Shown here: piece by piece, positions 1 to 8,713 of the stretch
How the letters are laid out: each line of letters begins with the position of its first letter
Position numbering within the stretch: position 1 is the stretch's first letter
NCBI RefSeq assembly: GCF_005503555.1
Contig: NZ_SCNG01000009.1
Coordinates: forward strand, 1 to 64,000
From: Rudaea sp. 3F27F6
GTDB taxonomy: Bacteria > Pseudomonadota > Gammaproteobacteria > Xanthomonadales > Rhodanobacteraceae
DNA: 64,000 nucleotides
Reading direction: 5' to 3'
Made by a program: the position numbers and the translations under genes
The notes under the pieces: generated by a model
The model's input: only the letters and a program-made list of their open reading frames with translations
Told to the model about the DNA's origin: nothing
The model's database searches: none

Positions 1-80
1 GGGCTTGGGAGGGGTTGGGGGATTGTCGGGTGGTCAGATGCCGCGCGCTTGTACGCGAAGCGCCTTCCTTTTGCAGAAAC

Positions 81-698
81 TCACTCCGCACGCAGGCCCG
101 CGGCGGCGAACTGGATCAGGTGATCGGCGGTGAGGTCGCGATGTTCTTCGGCGCTGACGCCGCGGCGCTTGATCGTGCCGAAATCGGCCATCGCGAAAGT
201 CAGTGCGCCGGTGATGATGTCCATGCGCCAGTACAGTTCCTGCTTGTCAAGATTCGGCAGCAAGGTACTGAGCGCATTGGCGAAATCGCGCAGCACATGA
301 CCGTAGTTGTCATGCAGGAAGGCGCGCAGGCGCTCGTTCTGCTCGGCGTAAGTGCGCGCGAGGATACGCACGAAGGCGGTGCCGCCTTTTTCGTTGCTCG
401 ACACGGCCAGCGCCGGGCGAATCCAGGCGTCGAGCACGTCTTCGAGACGAGTCGATGGTTTGGCGAGCGCGGCCTGCAGTGCCTGGATGCGGTCGGCATT
501 GAGTTTGTCGAGACGCAGGCGCAGCACTTCGTTGATCAGGTTTTCCTTCGAGCCGAAGTGGTAGTTGACCGCAGCGAGATTGACCTGCGCGGACGACGTG
601 ACCTGACGCAGCGAGGCGCCGGCGAAGCCGTGACTGGCGAACAGTTCCTCGGCGGCGTCGAGGATGCGTTGCTTGGTCGAGAAGAGTTCCGAACTCAT
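81..698 (-). CDS. TetR-family regulator, PsrA-like
   Basis: This 205-residue protein is a one-domain TetR repressor. Residues about 8-54 form the DNA-binding helix-turn-helix; the segment SLRQVTSSAQVNLAAVNYHF is close to PsrA, the fatty-acid-responsive regulator of pseudomonads, as I remember it. The C-terminal half is the matching ligand-binding and dimer domain. The family usually senses long-chain acyl groups and represses beta-oxidation genes; that role is inferred here. An operator-like repeat lies 63 bases upstream of the ATG, which points to autoregulation. It is divergent from ndk, and nothing recognisable lies in the 80 bases downstream of it. Confidence 0.85.
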   Translation of the reverse strand: MSSELFSTKQRILDAAEELFASHGFAGASLRQVTSSAQVNLAAVNYHFGSKENLINEVLRLRLDKLNADRIQALQAALAKPSTRLEDVLDAWIRPALAVSSNEKGGTAFVRILARTYAEQNERLRAFLHDNYGHVLRDFANALSTLLPNLDKQELYWRMDIITGALTFAMADFGTIKRRGVSAEEHRDLTADHLIQFAAAGLRAE

Positions 699-760
699 GG
701 TGCTTCGCCTCCCGCAAGTTTTTGTCGGTGCGCTAGTGCGGCTCGGAGGCCGTCAAGCGT

Positions 761-774
761 CAAACGTTTGTTTG
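761..774. promoter_or_regulatory. PsrA-type operator
   Basis: CAAACGTTTGTTTG fits the published PsrA half-site pattern, (C/G)AAAC, 2-4 bases, then GTTT(G/C), here with a 4-base spacer. It sits upstream of the TetR gene and is flanked by T and A, which extends the symmetry. It probably serves autorepression. Binding is inferred from the motif only. Confidence 0.55.
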
Positions 775-884
775 AATTCTAGGCATTCGCCGTTCGGGGG
801 TCAATCGGTGCGCAAATCGGCAGTTGGAGCGAACTGAGAACGGCTTTGCAGTCGCGAAAATACCGGCAACTTGTCACCAAGGTA

Positions 885-914
885 CTTAAATTGTTCCTCG
901 CAATCCTATAGAAT
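885..914 (+). promoter_or_regulatory. possible sigma-70 promoter of ndk
   Basis: The 333-base divergent gap between the TetR gene and ndk contains an AT-rich island in otherwise GC-rich sequence. TATAGAAT at 907-914 resembles a -10 element, and CTTAAA at 885-890 is a weak -35 candidate 16 bases before it. The start codon is about 117 bases further on, so there would be a long leader. No riboswitch or terminator was recognised in the rest of the gap. Confidence 0.3.
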
Positions 915-1031
915 CTACACGCCTTTTTCGGCAGCTAGCCTAGGGCTTGCCGCAGTGTCCGGTTCGGCGGTGGGGAAGACCGCGAACCGCTTCACTTGAC
1001 CTTTTAACCCACAACATCGGAGTCAGCAGCA

Positions 1032-1457
1032 ATGGCGCTGGAGCGCACCCTTTCCATTATTAAGCCCGACGCGGTCGCCAAGAACGTGATTGGCGAGATT
1101 TATTCGCGTTTCGAAAAGGCCGGCCTCAAGATCGTCGCCGCCAAGTACAAGCAGTTGTCGCGCGCCGAGGCCGAAGGCTTCTACGCGGTGCACAAGGAGC
1201 GTCCGTTCTTCGCCGCTCTGGTCGAGTTCATGATTTCGGGCCCGGTGATGATCCAGGCGCTCGAAGGCGAAGGCGCGATCCTCAAGAACCGCGACCTGAT
1301 GGGTGCGACCGATCCGAAGAAGGCTGCGCCGGGCACGATCCGCGCCGACTTCGCGCAGTCGATCGATGCGAATGCGGTGCACGGTTCCGATGCGCCGGAA
1401 ACGGCCGCGGCGGAAATCGCGTATTTCTTCTCGGGCACCGAGATCGCGTCGCGCTGA
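1032..1457 (+). CDS. ndk: nucleoside diphosphate kinase
   Basis: Transfers the gamma phosphate from ATP to nucleoside diphosphates through a phospho-histidine, balancing NTP and dNTP pools in the cytoplasm. The 141-residue length is normal for the family. The N-terminal [12 protein letters not shown] block and the active-site segment [10 protein letters not shown] with His117 are intact. It starts a conserved gammaproteobacterial run, with rlmN 21 bases downstream. The ATG follows a weak purine stretch, GGAGTCAGCAGCA. Confidence 0.97.
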   Translation: MALERTLSIIKPDAVAKNVIGEIYSRFEKAGLKIVAAKYKQLSRAEAEGFYAVHKERPFFAALVEFMISGPVMIQALEGEGAILKNRDLMGATDPKKAAPGTIRADFAQSIDANAVHGSDAPETAAAEIAYFFSGTEIASR

Positions 1458-1478
1458 GCGATTGCAACGAGCCGTACC

Positions 1479-2591
1479 GTGACGACCACTAAAGCCAATC
1501 TGTTCGACTACGACCGTCAAGGGTTGCGCGACCTGTTCGCGCAACTCGGCGAGAAGCCGTATCGGGCCGAGCAGGTAATGAAGTGGATCTATCATCGCCA
1601 CGTCACCGATTTCGCGCAGATGACCGACGTCGGCAAGGCGCTGCGCGACAAACTCGAAGCGGCATGCGAAATCGTGCCGCCGAAAGTGCTGTTCGAGAAG
1701 CAGGCTGCCGACGCGACGTACAAGTGGCTGCTCGGCATGGACGGCGGCAATGCGATCGAAGCGGTGTTCATCCCCGAAGCGACGCGCGGCACGCTGTGCG
1801 TGTCCTCGCAAGTCGGCTGCGGGCTGAACTGCCAGTTCTGCTCGACTGCGACCCAGGGCTTCAACCGCAATCTCGCCACAAGCGAGATCATCGGCCAGGC
1901 CTGGACTGCTGCCAAGCATCTCGGCAACGTGCCGCATCATCAGCGCAAGCTCACCAACATCGTCATGATGGGCATGGGCGAGCCGCTGCTCAATTTCGAC
2001 AACGTCGTGCGCGCGATGAGTGTCATGCGCGACGACCTCGGTCTCGGCCTCGCCAACAAGCGCGTCACCCTGTCGACCGCCGGCCTCGTGCCGATGATCG
2101 ACAAGCTCGGCGAGGTTGCCGACGTCTCGCTCGCGGTGTCCCTGCATGCCCCGAACGACGAACTGCGCACGGAGATCGTGCCGCTCAACAAGAAATATCC
2201 GATCGCCGAATTGCTCGCCGCGTGCCAGCGCTATGCCGCCCGCCGCCCGCGCACGACGATCACGTTCGAGTACACCATGCTCAAGGACGTCAACGACAAG
2301 CCCGAGCATGCGCGCCAGCTGGTCAAGCTGATGCGCCAGCTGCCGGGCAAGGTCAACCTGATTCCGTTCAACACCTTCGCCGGCACGCGTTTCGAGCGTT
2401 CCGAAGAGGCGACGATCCGCAACTTCCAGAAAATCCTGCTCGACTCCGACGTGCTGACGATGGTGCGCCGCACGCGCGGCGACGACATCGACGCGGCCTG
2501 CGGCCAGTTGAAAGGGCAGGTGCTCGACCGCACGCGGCGCAGCGCCGAATTCCAGCGCAGCATCGAGGCCGGAGCGAAGCATGCGGCCTGA
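1479..2591 (+). CDS. rlmN: 23S rRNA/tRNA (adenine-C2)-methyltransferase RlmN
   Basis: Radical-SAM enzyme that methylates C2 of A2503 in 23S rRNA and A37 in some tRNAs. The 370-residue protein has the CxxxCxxC iron-sulfur motif at Cys114, Cys118 and Cys121 ([10 protein letters not shown]), the MGMGEPLLN block, and the conserved late cysteine in [11 protein letters not shown] that takes part in the methyl-transfer mechanism. Translation begins at a GTG. The 3' end overlaps pilW by 11 bases, so the two are probably translationally coupled. Confidence 0.97.
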   Translation: MTTTKANLFDYDRQGLRDLFAQLGEKPYRAEQVMKWIYHRHVTDFAQMTDVGKALRDKLEAACEIVPPKVLFEKQAADATYKWLLGMDGGNAIEAVFIPEATRGTLCVSSQVGCGLNCQFCSTATQGFNRNLATSEIIGQAWTAAKHLGNVPHHQRKLTNIVMMGMGEPLLNFDNVVRAMSVMRDDLGLGLANKRVTLSTAGLVPMIDKLGEVADVSLAVSLHAPNDELRTEIVPLNKKYPIAELLAACQRYAARRPRTTITFEYTMLKDVNDKPEHARQLVKLMRQLPGKVNLIPFNTFAGTRFERSEEATIRNFQKILLDSDVLTMVRRTRGDDIDAACGQLKGQVLDRTRRSAEFQRSIEAGAKHAA

Positions 2592-3402
2592 ACGTTCGCG
2601 CGCGCGGCTTCCGCTGTCCGCGCTCGCGGTCGTCGTGATATGCGTCATCTCCGCCTGCAGCCGCAACAGCGAAGGCATACGCCCGATCTCGGTCGAAGGT
2701 CAGGGCTCGACCCTGAAGTCGCAGGACACGCCGGCGGACAAAGCGCGCCCGTTCGTGCAGCTTGGTCAGAAGTACATGGAACTCGGCAAGCTCGAGCTAG
2801 CCCAGGAAAATCTGCTCAAGGCGCTCAAGTACGATCCGAAGAGCATCGATGCGCATACCCTGCTCGCGACGCTGTACGACCGCGTCGGCGAGAGCGGACA
2901 GGCCCTGCAGCACTACCGCGAAGCCGCCTTGCTCGCGCCGAAGGCCGGCGCCGAGAACAACAACTACGGCATGTACCTGTGCAAGGTCGGCCAGTACGCC
3001 GAATCGCGCAAGTATTTCGACGTTGCCTTCGCCGACGGCTTCTACGGCGGCAAGGCCGCGACCTACACCAACGCCGGCACCTGCGAACTGCTCGGCAAGG
3101 GCTCGCTCGATCGCGCCGAAGCGGATTTCCGCAATGCGCTCGCGCTCGAACCGAGCAACGGCCAGGCCCTGTTCCAGCTCGCCAACGTGCTTTACCTCAA
3201 GAACGACTTCTTCAAGGCGCGCGCCTTTGTCCAGCGCTACGACGCCTTAGGCCAGCCCAGCCCCGACGCCCTGCTGCTGGCCCGCAATATCGAAATCAAG
3301 TTGGGACACGCCGACGCCGCGCGCGATTATGCGCAGCGTTTGCGGGACCAGTTCCCAGATTCGGAACAGGCTCGCGCCCTACAATCCACGCCGTCTTCGT
3401 GA
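2581..3402 (+). CDS. pilW: type IV pilus biogenesis lipoprotein PilW (PilF)
   Basis: Outer-membrane lipoprotein pilotin that helps secretin PilQ insert and multimerise during type IV pilus assembly. The 273-residue product has a signal peptide ending in the lipobox VISAC, with the lipidated Cys at 26, followed by tandem TPR repeats from about residue 55 to 250 (for example [20 protein letters not shown]). Position between rlmN and rodZ is the same as pilF in Pseudomonas. The pilus machinery itself is not in this window. Confidence 0.9.
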   Translation: MRPERSRARLPLSALAVVVICVISACSRNSEGIRPISVEGQGSTLKSQDTPADKARPFVQLGQKYMELGKLELAQENLLKALKYDPKSIDAHTLLATLYDRVGESGQALQHYREAALLAPKAGAENNNYGMYLCKVGQYAESRKYFDVAFADGFYGGKAATYTNAGTCELLGKGSLDRAEADFRNALALEPSNGQALFQLANVLYLKNDFFKARAFVQRYDALGQPSPDALLLARNIEIKLGHADAARDYAQRLRDQFPDSEQARALQSTPSS

Positions 3403-3407
3403 ATGTC

Positions 3408-4556
3408 ATGAGCCACAGCGATAATTCATCAGCAAACGCACCCAAAGCAGAAAAGCATCGCGAGCAGAATGCCGCGGGGGCGATGTCCGAATCTCAGGGG
3501 ATCGAACAGATGGCTTTTTTCGAAACTGCGCCCGCGCTCGCCGCGGACTCCGCGGACGTGTCGGCCCCGCTTGCCGATGACGTGACCGAAACCGCTGCGT
3601 CGGCGACGCAGGAACCCGCCGAATCGTCCGCGCAGACCGCGCTGTTCCCCGAGTCGCTCGCCCAGCGCCTCGTCGCCGCGCGCGATGCGCGCGGCTGGAG
3701 CCGCGATCAAGTCGCCGCCAAGCTGCACCTGCCGCTGCACATCGTGCAATGGATCGAGACTGAGCAGTACGACCGGGTCGGTCAGGGCGTTTACCTGCGC
3801 GGCTATCTGAACAACTATGCGCGCCTCGTCGGCGTCCCGGTCGACGCGGTCGATCAGGTGTTGCGCGCCAAGGCGCCGCCGCCGCCCGAGCTGGTCGCGA
3901 CCGGACGCATCTCGCATTCGCGCTATCTGGTCGAGCGCTACTCCGGCTCGGCGCTCTATCTCGTACTGACCGGAGTCATCTTCGTACCGCTCGTGATGTT
4001 CGCGATGAACATGGGCGGCAACGTCAGCTCGCGCCTGACCCCGCTCGATGCACCCGCTCCAGCGCTCGCCTCGGCGGACACCGACGCGAACGGTTCGCTG
4101 TCCACGGCATCGACTGCGGCGTCCTCGGTCAATTCCGCGGACGCGCAGCCCGCGACGCCCGCAGCGACGCCGACGCCGCATTCCGATTCGCCGCTGATGG
4201 CCTCGTTCACGATGGTGCCGACCCTGCCTGCGGCGGCCGATCAGGCCAAGCAGACTGCGACGGCGGCATCGATCGGCCAGCTTCGCCTGAGATTGGCCGA
4301 AGCAAGCTGGGTCGAGATCGTCGATGCCGACGGCAAGCGTCTGGAATTCTCGACTCTGCCTGCCGGCACGGTGAAGGAGTACCCGGCGGAGAAGTCGCTG
4401 ACCATCCTGCTCGGCAACACCGGCGGGGCCAAAGTCGAAGTCGACGGCCAGACCCAGGACATCACGCCGTACAACCGCGGCAACGTCGCGCGCTTCAAGC
4501 TCGGCGCCGGCAGCAAGTCGATCGGCTCGGCGGCTTCCGAGTCGCACAACGGCTGA
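3408..4556 (+). CDS. rodZ: cytoskeleton protein RodZ-like (HTH plus DUF4115)
   Basis: Bitopic inner-membrane protein that links MreB to the cell-wall elongation machinery. A cytoplasmic helix-turn-helix of the RodZ type spans about residues 83-150, with one membrane helix at about 181-203, an Ala/Thr/Ser-rich periplasmic linker, and a C-terminal DUF4115 beta domain at about 290-365 (LRLAEASWVEIVDADGKRLE). The reading frame is open far upstream, but it overlaps pilW there. I take the ATG six bases after the pilW stop; a GTG at 3399 and ATGs at 3483 and 3510 are alternatives. Compared with E. coli, it has an extra acidic N-terminal extension of about 80 residues. Confidence 0.88.
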   Translation: MSHSDNSSANAPKAEKHREQNAAGAMSESQGIEQMAFFETAPALAADSADVSAPLADDVTETAASATQEPAESSAQTALFPESLAQRLVAARDARGWSRDQVAAKLHLPLHIVQWIETEQYDRVGQGVYLRGYLNNYARLVGVPVDAVDQVLRAKAPPPPELVATGRISHSRYLVERYSGSALYLVLTGVIFVPLVMFAMNMGGNVSSRLTPLDAPAPALASADTDANGSLSTASTAASSVNSADAQPATPAATPTPHSDSPLMASFTMVPTLPAAADQAKQTATAASIGQLRLRLAEASWVEIVDADGKRLEFSTLPAGTVKEYPAEKSLTILLGNTGGAKVEVDGQTQDITPYNRGNVARFKLGAGSKSIGSAASESHNG

Positions 4557-4641
4557 TTTCCTGATTTTCACCGCCCCCTGAACGGCGCCGCTCGCGCAGG
4601 CGCATAGAGGGGCGGTTCCTGATACCCTACGCGTCCTCGCG

Positions 4642-4667
4642 CGCGCCGGCCCGATGTGGCCGGCGCG
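4642..4667. other. leader hairpin before yfgM
   Basis: A perfect 10-bp inverted repeat, CGCGCCGGCC and GGCCGGCGCG around a 6-base loop, sits 37 bases before the yfgM start, in the 147-base gap after rodZ. There is no U-run, so a simple intrinsic terminator is unlikely. It may be an RNA-processing or attenuation structure. In related genomes ispG and hisS occupy this position. Confidence 0.35.
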
Positions 4668-4703
4668 GCGCACACGGCAACTTTTGCAAAGGTAATCCGC
4701 AGC

Positions 4704-5387
4704 ATGGCTTTCGACGTCTTGGACGAACACGAACAGGGTGAACTCGTCCGCAAGTGGGTACGTGAGAATTGGCTGTCGATCGCGATCGGCATCGGTCTCG
4801 GCCTGGTTCTTCTGGTCGGCTGGCAGCAGTGGCGTAACCATCGCGCCAACCACAGCATGGAAGCCGCCGTGCAGTACGAAGCACTCAATGCCGACATGAC
4901 CAAGAAGGACTACGACGCGGTCAAGGCGATCGCGGCCAAGCTCAAGTCCGACTATGCCGATACGCCGTACGCCGTGTTCGCCGCCATGCGCGAAGCGGAC
5001 GTTGCCACTCAGCGCGGCGACAGTGAAGGCGCGTATGCCTCGCTCGACTGGGCCTGGCAGCACGCCGGCGTCGATGCTTTGAAGGGCGCCGTCGGAGTCA
5101 ATCTCGTACGCGTGCAGCTTGCGCGCGGCAAGGCGCAGGAAGCGCTCGATCTGATCGACAAGCTGCCGAAGGGCGGCTTCGACGCGGCGGCAACCGAATT
5201 GCGCGGCGACGCGCTCGCCGCACTCGGACGCAAGGACGAAGCGCGCACGGCCTATGCCGCCGCGCTCCTCAAGCTCGACCCGGGCGCACAGAACCGCAGC
5301 TTCGTCGAAATGAAAATGTCCGATCTCGGCGCCGCCAGCAAGGCGGAGACGCCGGCCAAGGCCGAAGCGGAGAAGAAGAACTCATGA
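4704..5387 (+). CDS. yfgM: YfgM/ancillary SecYEG translocon subunit
   Basis: YfgM is a bitopic inner-membrane protein of the SecYEG environment that cooperates with periplasmic chaperones such as PpiD. The 227-residue product has a short cytoplasmic segment, one membrane helix at about 23-40 (IAIGIGLGLVLLVGW), and a periplasmic TPR-like domain (UPF0070). The chosen ATG gives the usual family N-terminus, MAFDVLDEHEQ. It is followed by bamB with a 4-base ATGA overlap. Confidence 0.9.
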   Translation: MAFDVLDEHEQGELVRKWVRENWLSIAIGIGLGLVLLVGWQQWRNHRANHSMEAAVQYEALNADMTKKDYDAVKAIAAKLKSDYADTPYAVFAAMREADVATQRGDSEGAYASLDWAWQHAGVDALKGAVGVNLVRVQLARGKAQEALDLIDKLPKGGFDAAATELRGDALAALGRKDEARTAYAAALLKLDPGAQNRSFVEMKMSDLGAASKAETPAKAEAEKKNS

Positions 5388-6616
5388 GCGCGATCCTCAA
5401 TGCATCGCGCCTGCGCGGCGCAAGTCTCGTCCTGCTCGCCGTCGCGATGAGCGGCTGCGGCACGATCAAAGGCTGGTTCAGCGACACCAAGAAAGAAAAC
5501 ATCGAGCCGCCGACTCCGCTTGCGGAAAACTTTACGCCGGCCATTTCGGTGCAGAAGGTGTGGAGCGAGCGTATCGGCAAGGGTGCGGAAAAAACCGGCG
5601 CGCGCATGCGCCCGGCCTATGCCGACGGCAAGCTCTATGCGGCAAGCACGACCGGCACGATAACGGCTTATGACGCCGCGACCGGCAAGACCCTGTGGAG
5701 TAAGCAGCTCGGCAGCCGCCGCGGCTTCCTGATCCATCGCGGACCGAACTCGGTGCGCTGGGCCGGCGGCCCGAGCGTCGAGGGCGACATCGTCGTCGTC
5801 GGCACGCTCGAAGGCACGGTGCAGGCGTTCGCGGCCGGCGACGGCACCGAACGCTGGACCGCGCAGTTGTCGTCCGAAGTCATCGCTGCGCCTGCGATCG
5901 GTGGCGGCATGGTCTACGTGCGCACCAACGACGGCCACATCGTCGGCCTCGACCGCGCCGACGGCACGCGCAAGTGGATCTACGACCGCTCGACGGTGCC
6001 GCTGCTGACCCTGCGCGGCAACAGCGCGCCCGTGTTCGCCGATGGCGTGGTCTACTCGGGTGAGGACAACGGCAAAGTGATCGCGCTGCGCTCGAGCGAT
6101 GGCGCATTGCTCTGGGAACAGGTGCTTTCGCCCGGCGAAGGCCGCACCGAAATCGATCGTCTGCAGGACGTCGACGGCCAGATCTCCGTCGTCGACAACA
6201 TCGTTTACGCCTCCGGCTACAAAGGCCAGACCGGGGCGCTGATCGCGCAGACCGGCCGGCCGATCTGGACCCATGAAGTCGCCAGCTACAGCGGCGTGGC
6301 GCTGTCGGCGAGCCAGATCTATCTGTCCGACTCGGACGCCAATGTCTACGCGCTCGACCTGCGCAACGGCAGCTCGCAGTGGAAGCAGGATGCGCTCAAG
6401 TATCGCTGGCTCGGCGAGCCGGCGGTGCAGGGTGACGCCGTTGTCGTCGGCGACCTCGAAGGCTGGGTGCACTGGCTGTCGATCAGCGACGGCAAGCTCC
6501 TGGCGCGCGAGCGCATCTCCAAGGCGCCGATCCAGTCCGCGCCGGTGGTGGTGGGCGACATGGTCTATGTCGAGACGATCTACGGCGACATCGCCGCGTA
6601 TCGCGTCGGCAAGTAA
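5384..6616 (+). CDS. bamB: outer membrane assembly factor BamB
   Basis: Lipoprotein of the BAM complex that helps BamA insert outer-membrane beta-barrels. The 410-residue product has a signal peptide ending in the lipobox AMSGC (Cys25), then an eight-bladed PQQ-type beta-propeller with repeated blade motifs such as YAASTTGTITAYDAATGKTL and VYVRTNDGHIVGLDRADG. It overlaps yfgM by 4 bases, and der follows 122 bases downstream, the standard gammaproteobacterial order. Confidence 0.96.
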   Translation: MSAILNASRLRGASLVLLAVAMSGCGTIKGWFSDTKKENIEPPTPLAENFTPAISVQKVWSERIGKGAEKTGARMRPAYADGKLYAASTTGTITAYDAATGKTLWSKQLGSRRGFLIHRGPNSVRWAGGPSVEGDIVVVGTLEGTVQAFAAGDGTERWTAQLSSEVIAAPAIGGGMVYVRTNDGHIVGLDRADGTRKWIYDRSTVPLLTLRGNSAPVFADGVVYSGEDNGKVIALRSSDGALLWEQVLSPGEGRTEIDRLQDVDGQISVVDNIVYASGYKGQTGALIAQTGRPIWTHEVASYSGVALSASQIYLSDSDANVYALDLRNGSSQWKQDALKYRWLGEPAVQGDAVVVGDLEGWVHWLSISDGKLLARERISKAPIQSAPVVVGDMVYVETIYGDIAAYRVGK

Positions 6617-6635
6617 GTCTAAGGAAGAGTTTTTG

Positions 6636-6716
6636 CCACGGATTACACGAATAGCACGGATAGAGCGAAATCAAGAATAATCTTGCTTTACCCGCGTTCA
6701 TCCGTGTAATCCGTGG
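6636..6716. repeat. palindromic intergenic element
   Basis: An 81-base imperfect palindrome fills the bamB-der gap. The outer arms CCACGGATTACACG (6636-6649) and CGTGTAATCCGTGG (6703-6716) are perfect 14-base complements, and the centre holds CAAGA-ATAA-TCTTG. Repeats with this CCACGGATTACACGG-like core recur in many bacterial genomes as short dispersed palindromes. It would fold into a long hairpin in the bamB-der transcript. No open reading frame or transposase is present. Confidence 0.7.
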
Positions 6717-6738
6717 TTGAACGGTTTTTGGGATAAAG

Positions 6739-8139
6739 ATGCTCCCCGTAGTCGCGCTAGTAGGCCGTCCCAACGTCGGCAAATCCACACTGTTCAACGT
6801 GCTCACGCGCACGCGGGACGCGCTCGTCCACGATCTGCCCGGGCTGACTCGCGACCGTCACTACGGCTTCTGCCGCCTCGGTGCGCGTGAGTTCGTCATC
6901 GTCGACACCGGCGGCCTGTCCGGCGAAAAGGACGGCATCGACGCGCTGACCGCGCGCCAGGCCGAACTCGCGATCGATGAGGCCGACGTCGTCGCCCTCG
7001 TCGTCGATGCGCGCGACGGCGTGCTGCCGCAGGACCGCAACATCCTCAAGCTGCTGCGCAAGCAGGACAAACCGCTGATCCTGATCGTCAACAAGGTTGA
7101 CGGCGTTGACGAAGGCAATACGCGCAGCGAGTTCGCGCCGCTCGGTTTCGCCGAGCCGGTGTTGACCTCGTCGGCGCACAGCCGTGGCGTGCCTGAACTG
7201 CTCGGCGTGATCGAAGCGCATCTGCCTCAGGTCGATCCCGACGCACTCGATGCGGGCGATCCGGTCGACGAAGGCATTCGCGTCGCCATCGTCGGCCGCC
7301 CGAACGTCGGCAAGTCCACCCTGGTCAATCGCCTGCTTGGCGAAGACCGCGTCGTCGTCTCGGACATCGCCGGCACCACGCGCGACTCGATCCGCGTGCC
7401 GCTCGAACGCGACGGCAAGCGCTATACCTTGATCGATACGGCCGGCGTGCGTCGCCGCGCGCGCGTCGAAGAAGCGGTAGAAAAATTCTCCGTCATCAAA
7501 ACCCTGCAATCGATCGCCGCCGCGCACGTCGCGGTGCTGATGCTTGACGCCAAGGAGGGCGTGTCCGAGCAGGACGCGACCCTGATCGGCCATGTGATCG
7601 ACGAAGGCCGCGCGCTGGTCGTGGCGGCGAACAAGTGGGACGGCCTTTCGACCTACGAGCGCGAGCAATGCCGCTCCTCGCTCGAGCGCCGGCTCGATTT
7701 CGTGCCGTTCGTCAAACCCGTCTTCATCTCCGGCCTGCACGGCTCGGGGCTCGCCGAGCTGATGCGCGCGATCGTGCGTGCGCACCGTTCGGCGACGCGC
7801 GAATTCGGTTCGTCCGAGCTGACCAAGGCTTTGGAGCAGGCCTACGAGGGTTATCAGCCGCCGCTCGTGCGCGGCCATGCGCCCAAGCTGCGCTTCGCCC
7901 ATCCCGGCGGCACCAATCCGCCGACGATCGTCATTCACGGCAGCCGCACTAAGCACATCGCCGAAAGCTATCAGCGCTATCTGGAAAATTTTTTCCGCAA
8001 GCGCTTCAAGCTCGAAGGCACGCCGATCCGCATTGCGTTCAAAGAGAGCGTCAATCCGTATGCGGGGCGCAAGAACAAGTTGACCGAAGGACAGGTACGC
8101 AAGCGGCGGCGCATGATCCGCAATGCGAAGCAGAGCTGA
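6739..8139 (+). CDS. der: ribosome-associated GTPase Der (EngA)
   Basis: Essential double-GTPase needed for 50S subunit maturation. The 466-residue protein has two Era-like G domains, each with its Walker A motif GRPNVGKST (near residues 9 and 188), DTGG and DTAG switch-II motifs, and NKVD and NKWD specificity motifs, then the C-terminal KH-like domain and a basic tail ([15 protein letters not shown]). The start agrees with the usual MLPVVALVG. Its end overlaps mobA by 17 bases. Confidence 0.97.
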   Translation: MLPVVALVGRPNVGKSTLFNVLTRTRDALVHDLPGLTRDRHYGFCRLGAREFVIVDTGGLSGEKDGIDALTARQAELAIDEADVVALVVDARDGVLPQDRNILKLLRKQDKPLILIVNKVDGVDEGNTRSEFAPLGFAEPVLTSSAHSRGVPELLGVIEAHLPQVDPDALDAGDPVDEGIRVAIVGRPNVGKSTLVNRLLGEDRVVVSDIAGTTRDSIRVPLERDGKRYTLIDTAGVRRRARVEEAVEKFSVIKTLQSIAAAHVAVLMLDAKEGVSEQDATLIGHVIDEGRALVVAANKWDGLSTYEREQCRSSLERRLDFVPFVKPVFISGLHGSGLAELMRAIVRAHRSATREFGSSELTKALEQAYEGYQPPLVRGHAPKLRFAHPGGTNPPTIVIHGSRTKHIAESYQRYLENFFRKRFKLEGTPIRIAFKESVNPYAGRKNKLTEGQVRKRRRMIRNAKQS

Positions 8140-8713
8140 CATCACCGCAGCGATCCTGGCCGGAGGGGAAGGGCGCCGCGTCGGCGGCAACGACAAAGGC
8201 CTGCTCGAACTTGCCGGAAGGCCGCTGGTCGCGCATGTCGCCGCCGCGCTGCACGGCCAAGCCGGTTCGATCTTCGTTTGCGCGAACCGCCATGCGCATG
8301 AATACGCGCACTTCGGCACCGTGATCGCTGACACGCAGCCAGGCTTTCAGGGGCCGCTGGCCGGTATTGCCGCCGCACTCGAACGCTGCCAAACGGATTG
8401 GATGCTGACTGTACCCGTCGACGCGCCGAATCCGCCTCGCGATCTTACCGAACGCCTGCTTGCCGCAGCGGATGCGGCGCAGGCCGACGCCGCGGTCGCG
8501 CATGACGGCATGCGACGCCAGCCTTTGTTCGCGCTTTACCGCACTCGTCTCATCAAAGATGCGGCAGAGGTGCTCGCTGTGGACCCGTCGGTGCACGGCT
8601 GGCAGGATCTGATCGGCGCAGTCGAAGTGGATTTTTCCGACCGCGCGTCGTCGTTCGCGAATCTCAATACACTGGACGAGCTGCGCGAGTGGGAGAAACA
8701 CCATGCAGGCTGA
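8123..8713 (+). CDS. mobA: molybdenum cofactor guanylyltransferase MobA
   Basis: Attaches GMP to molybdopterin to give the MGD form used by DMSO-reductase-family enzymes. The 196-residue protein has the nucleotidyltransferase signature [16 protein letters not shown] near the N-terminus, the PVDAPNPP metal-site block, and typical length. It overlaps both der (17 bases) and moeA (11 bases), so it is embedded in the der-moeA transcript. Confidence 0.93.
   Translation: MRSRADITAAILAGGEGRRVGGNDKGLLELAGRPLVAHVAAALHGQAGSIFVCANRHAHEYAHFGTVIADTQPGFQGPLAGIAAALERCQTDWMLTVPVDAPNPPRDLTERLLAAADAAQADAAVAHDGMRRQPLFALYRTRLIKDAAEVLAVDPSVHGWQDLIGAVEVDFSDRASSFANLNTLDELREWEKHHAG

Noticed and set aside
4621-4703. 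Riboswitch-like leader before yfgM
   Set aside because: Only one simple hairpin is visible; no conserved riboswitch core was recognised.
3429-5063. Minus-strand 544-codon frame across rodZ and yfgM
   Set aside because: Antisense to two recognised genes, with no domain or start signal.
6757-8334. Minus-strand 525-codon frame across der and mobA
   Set aside because: Antisense to two intact genes and shows only shadow composition.
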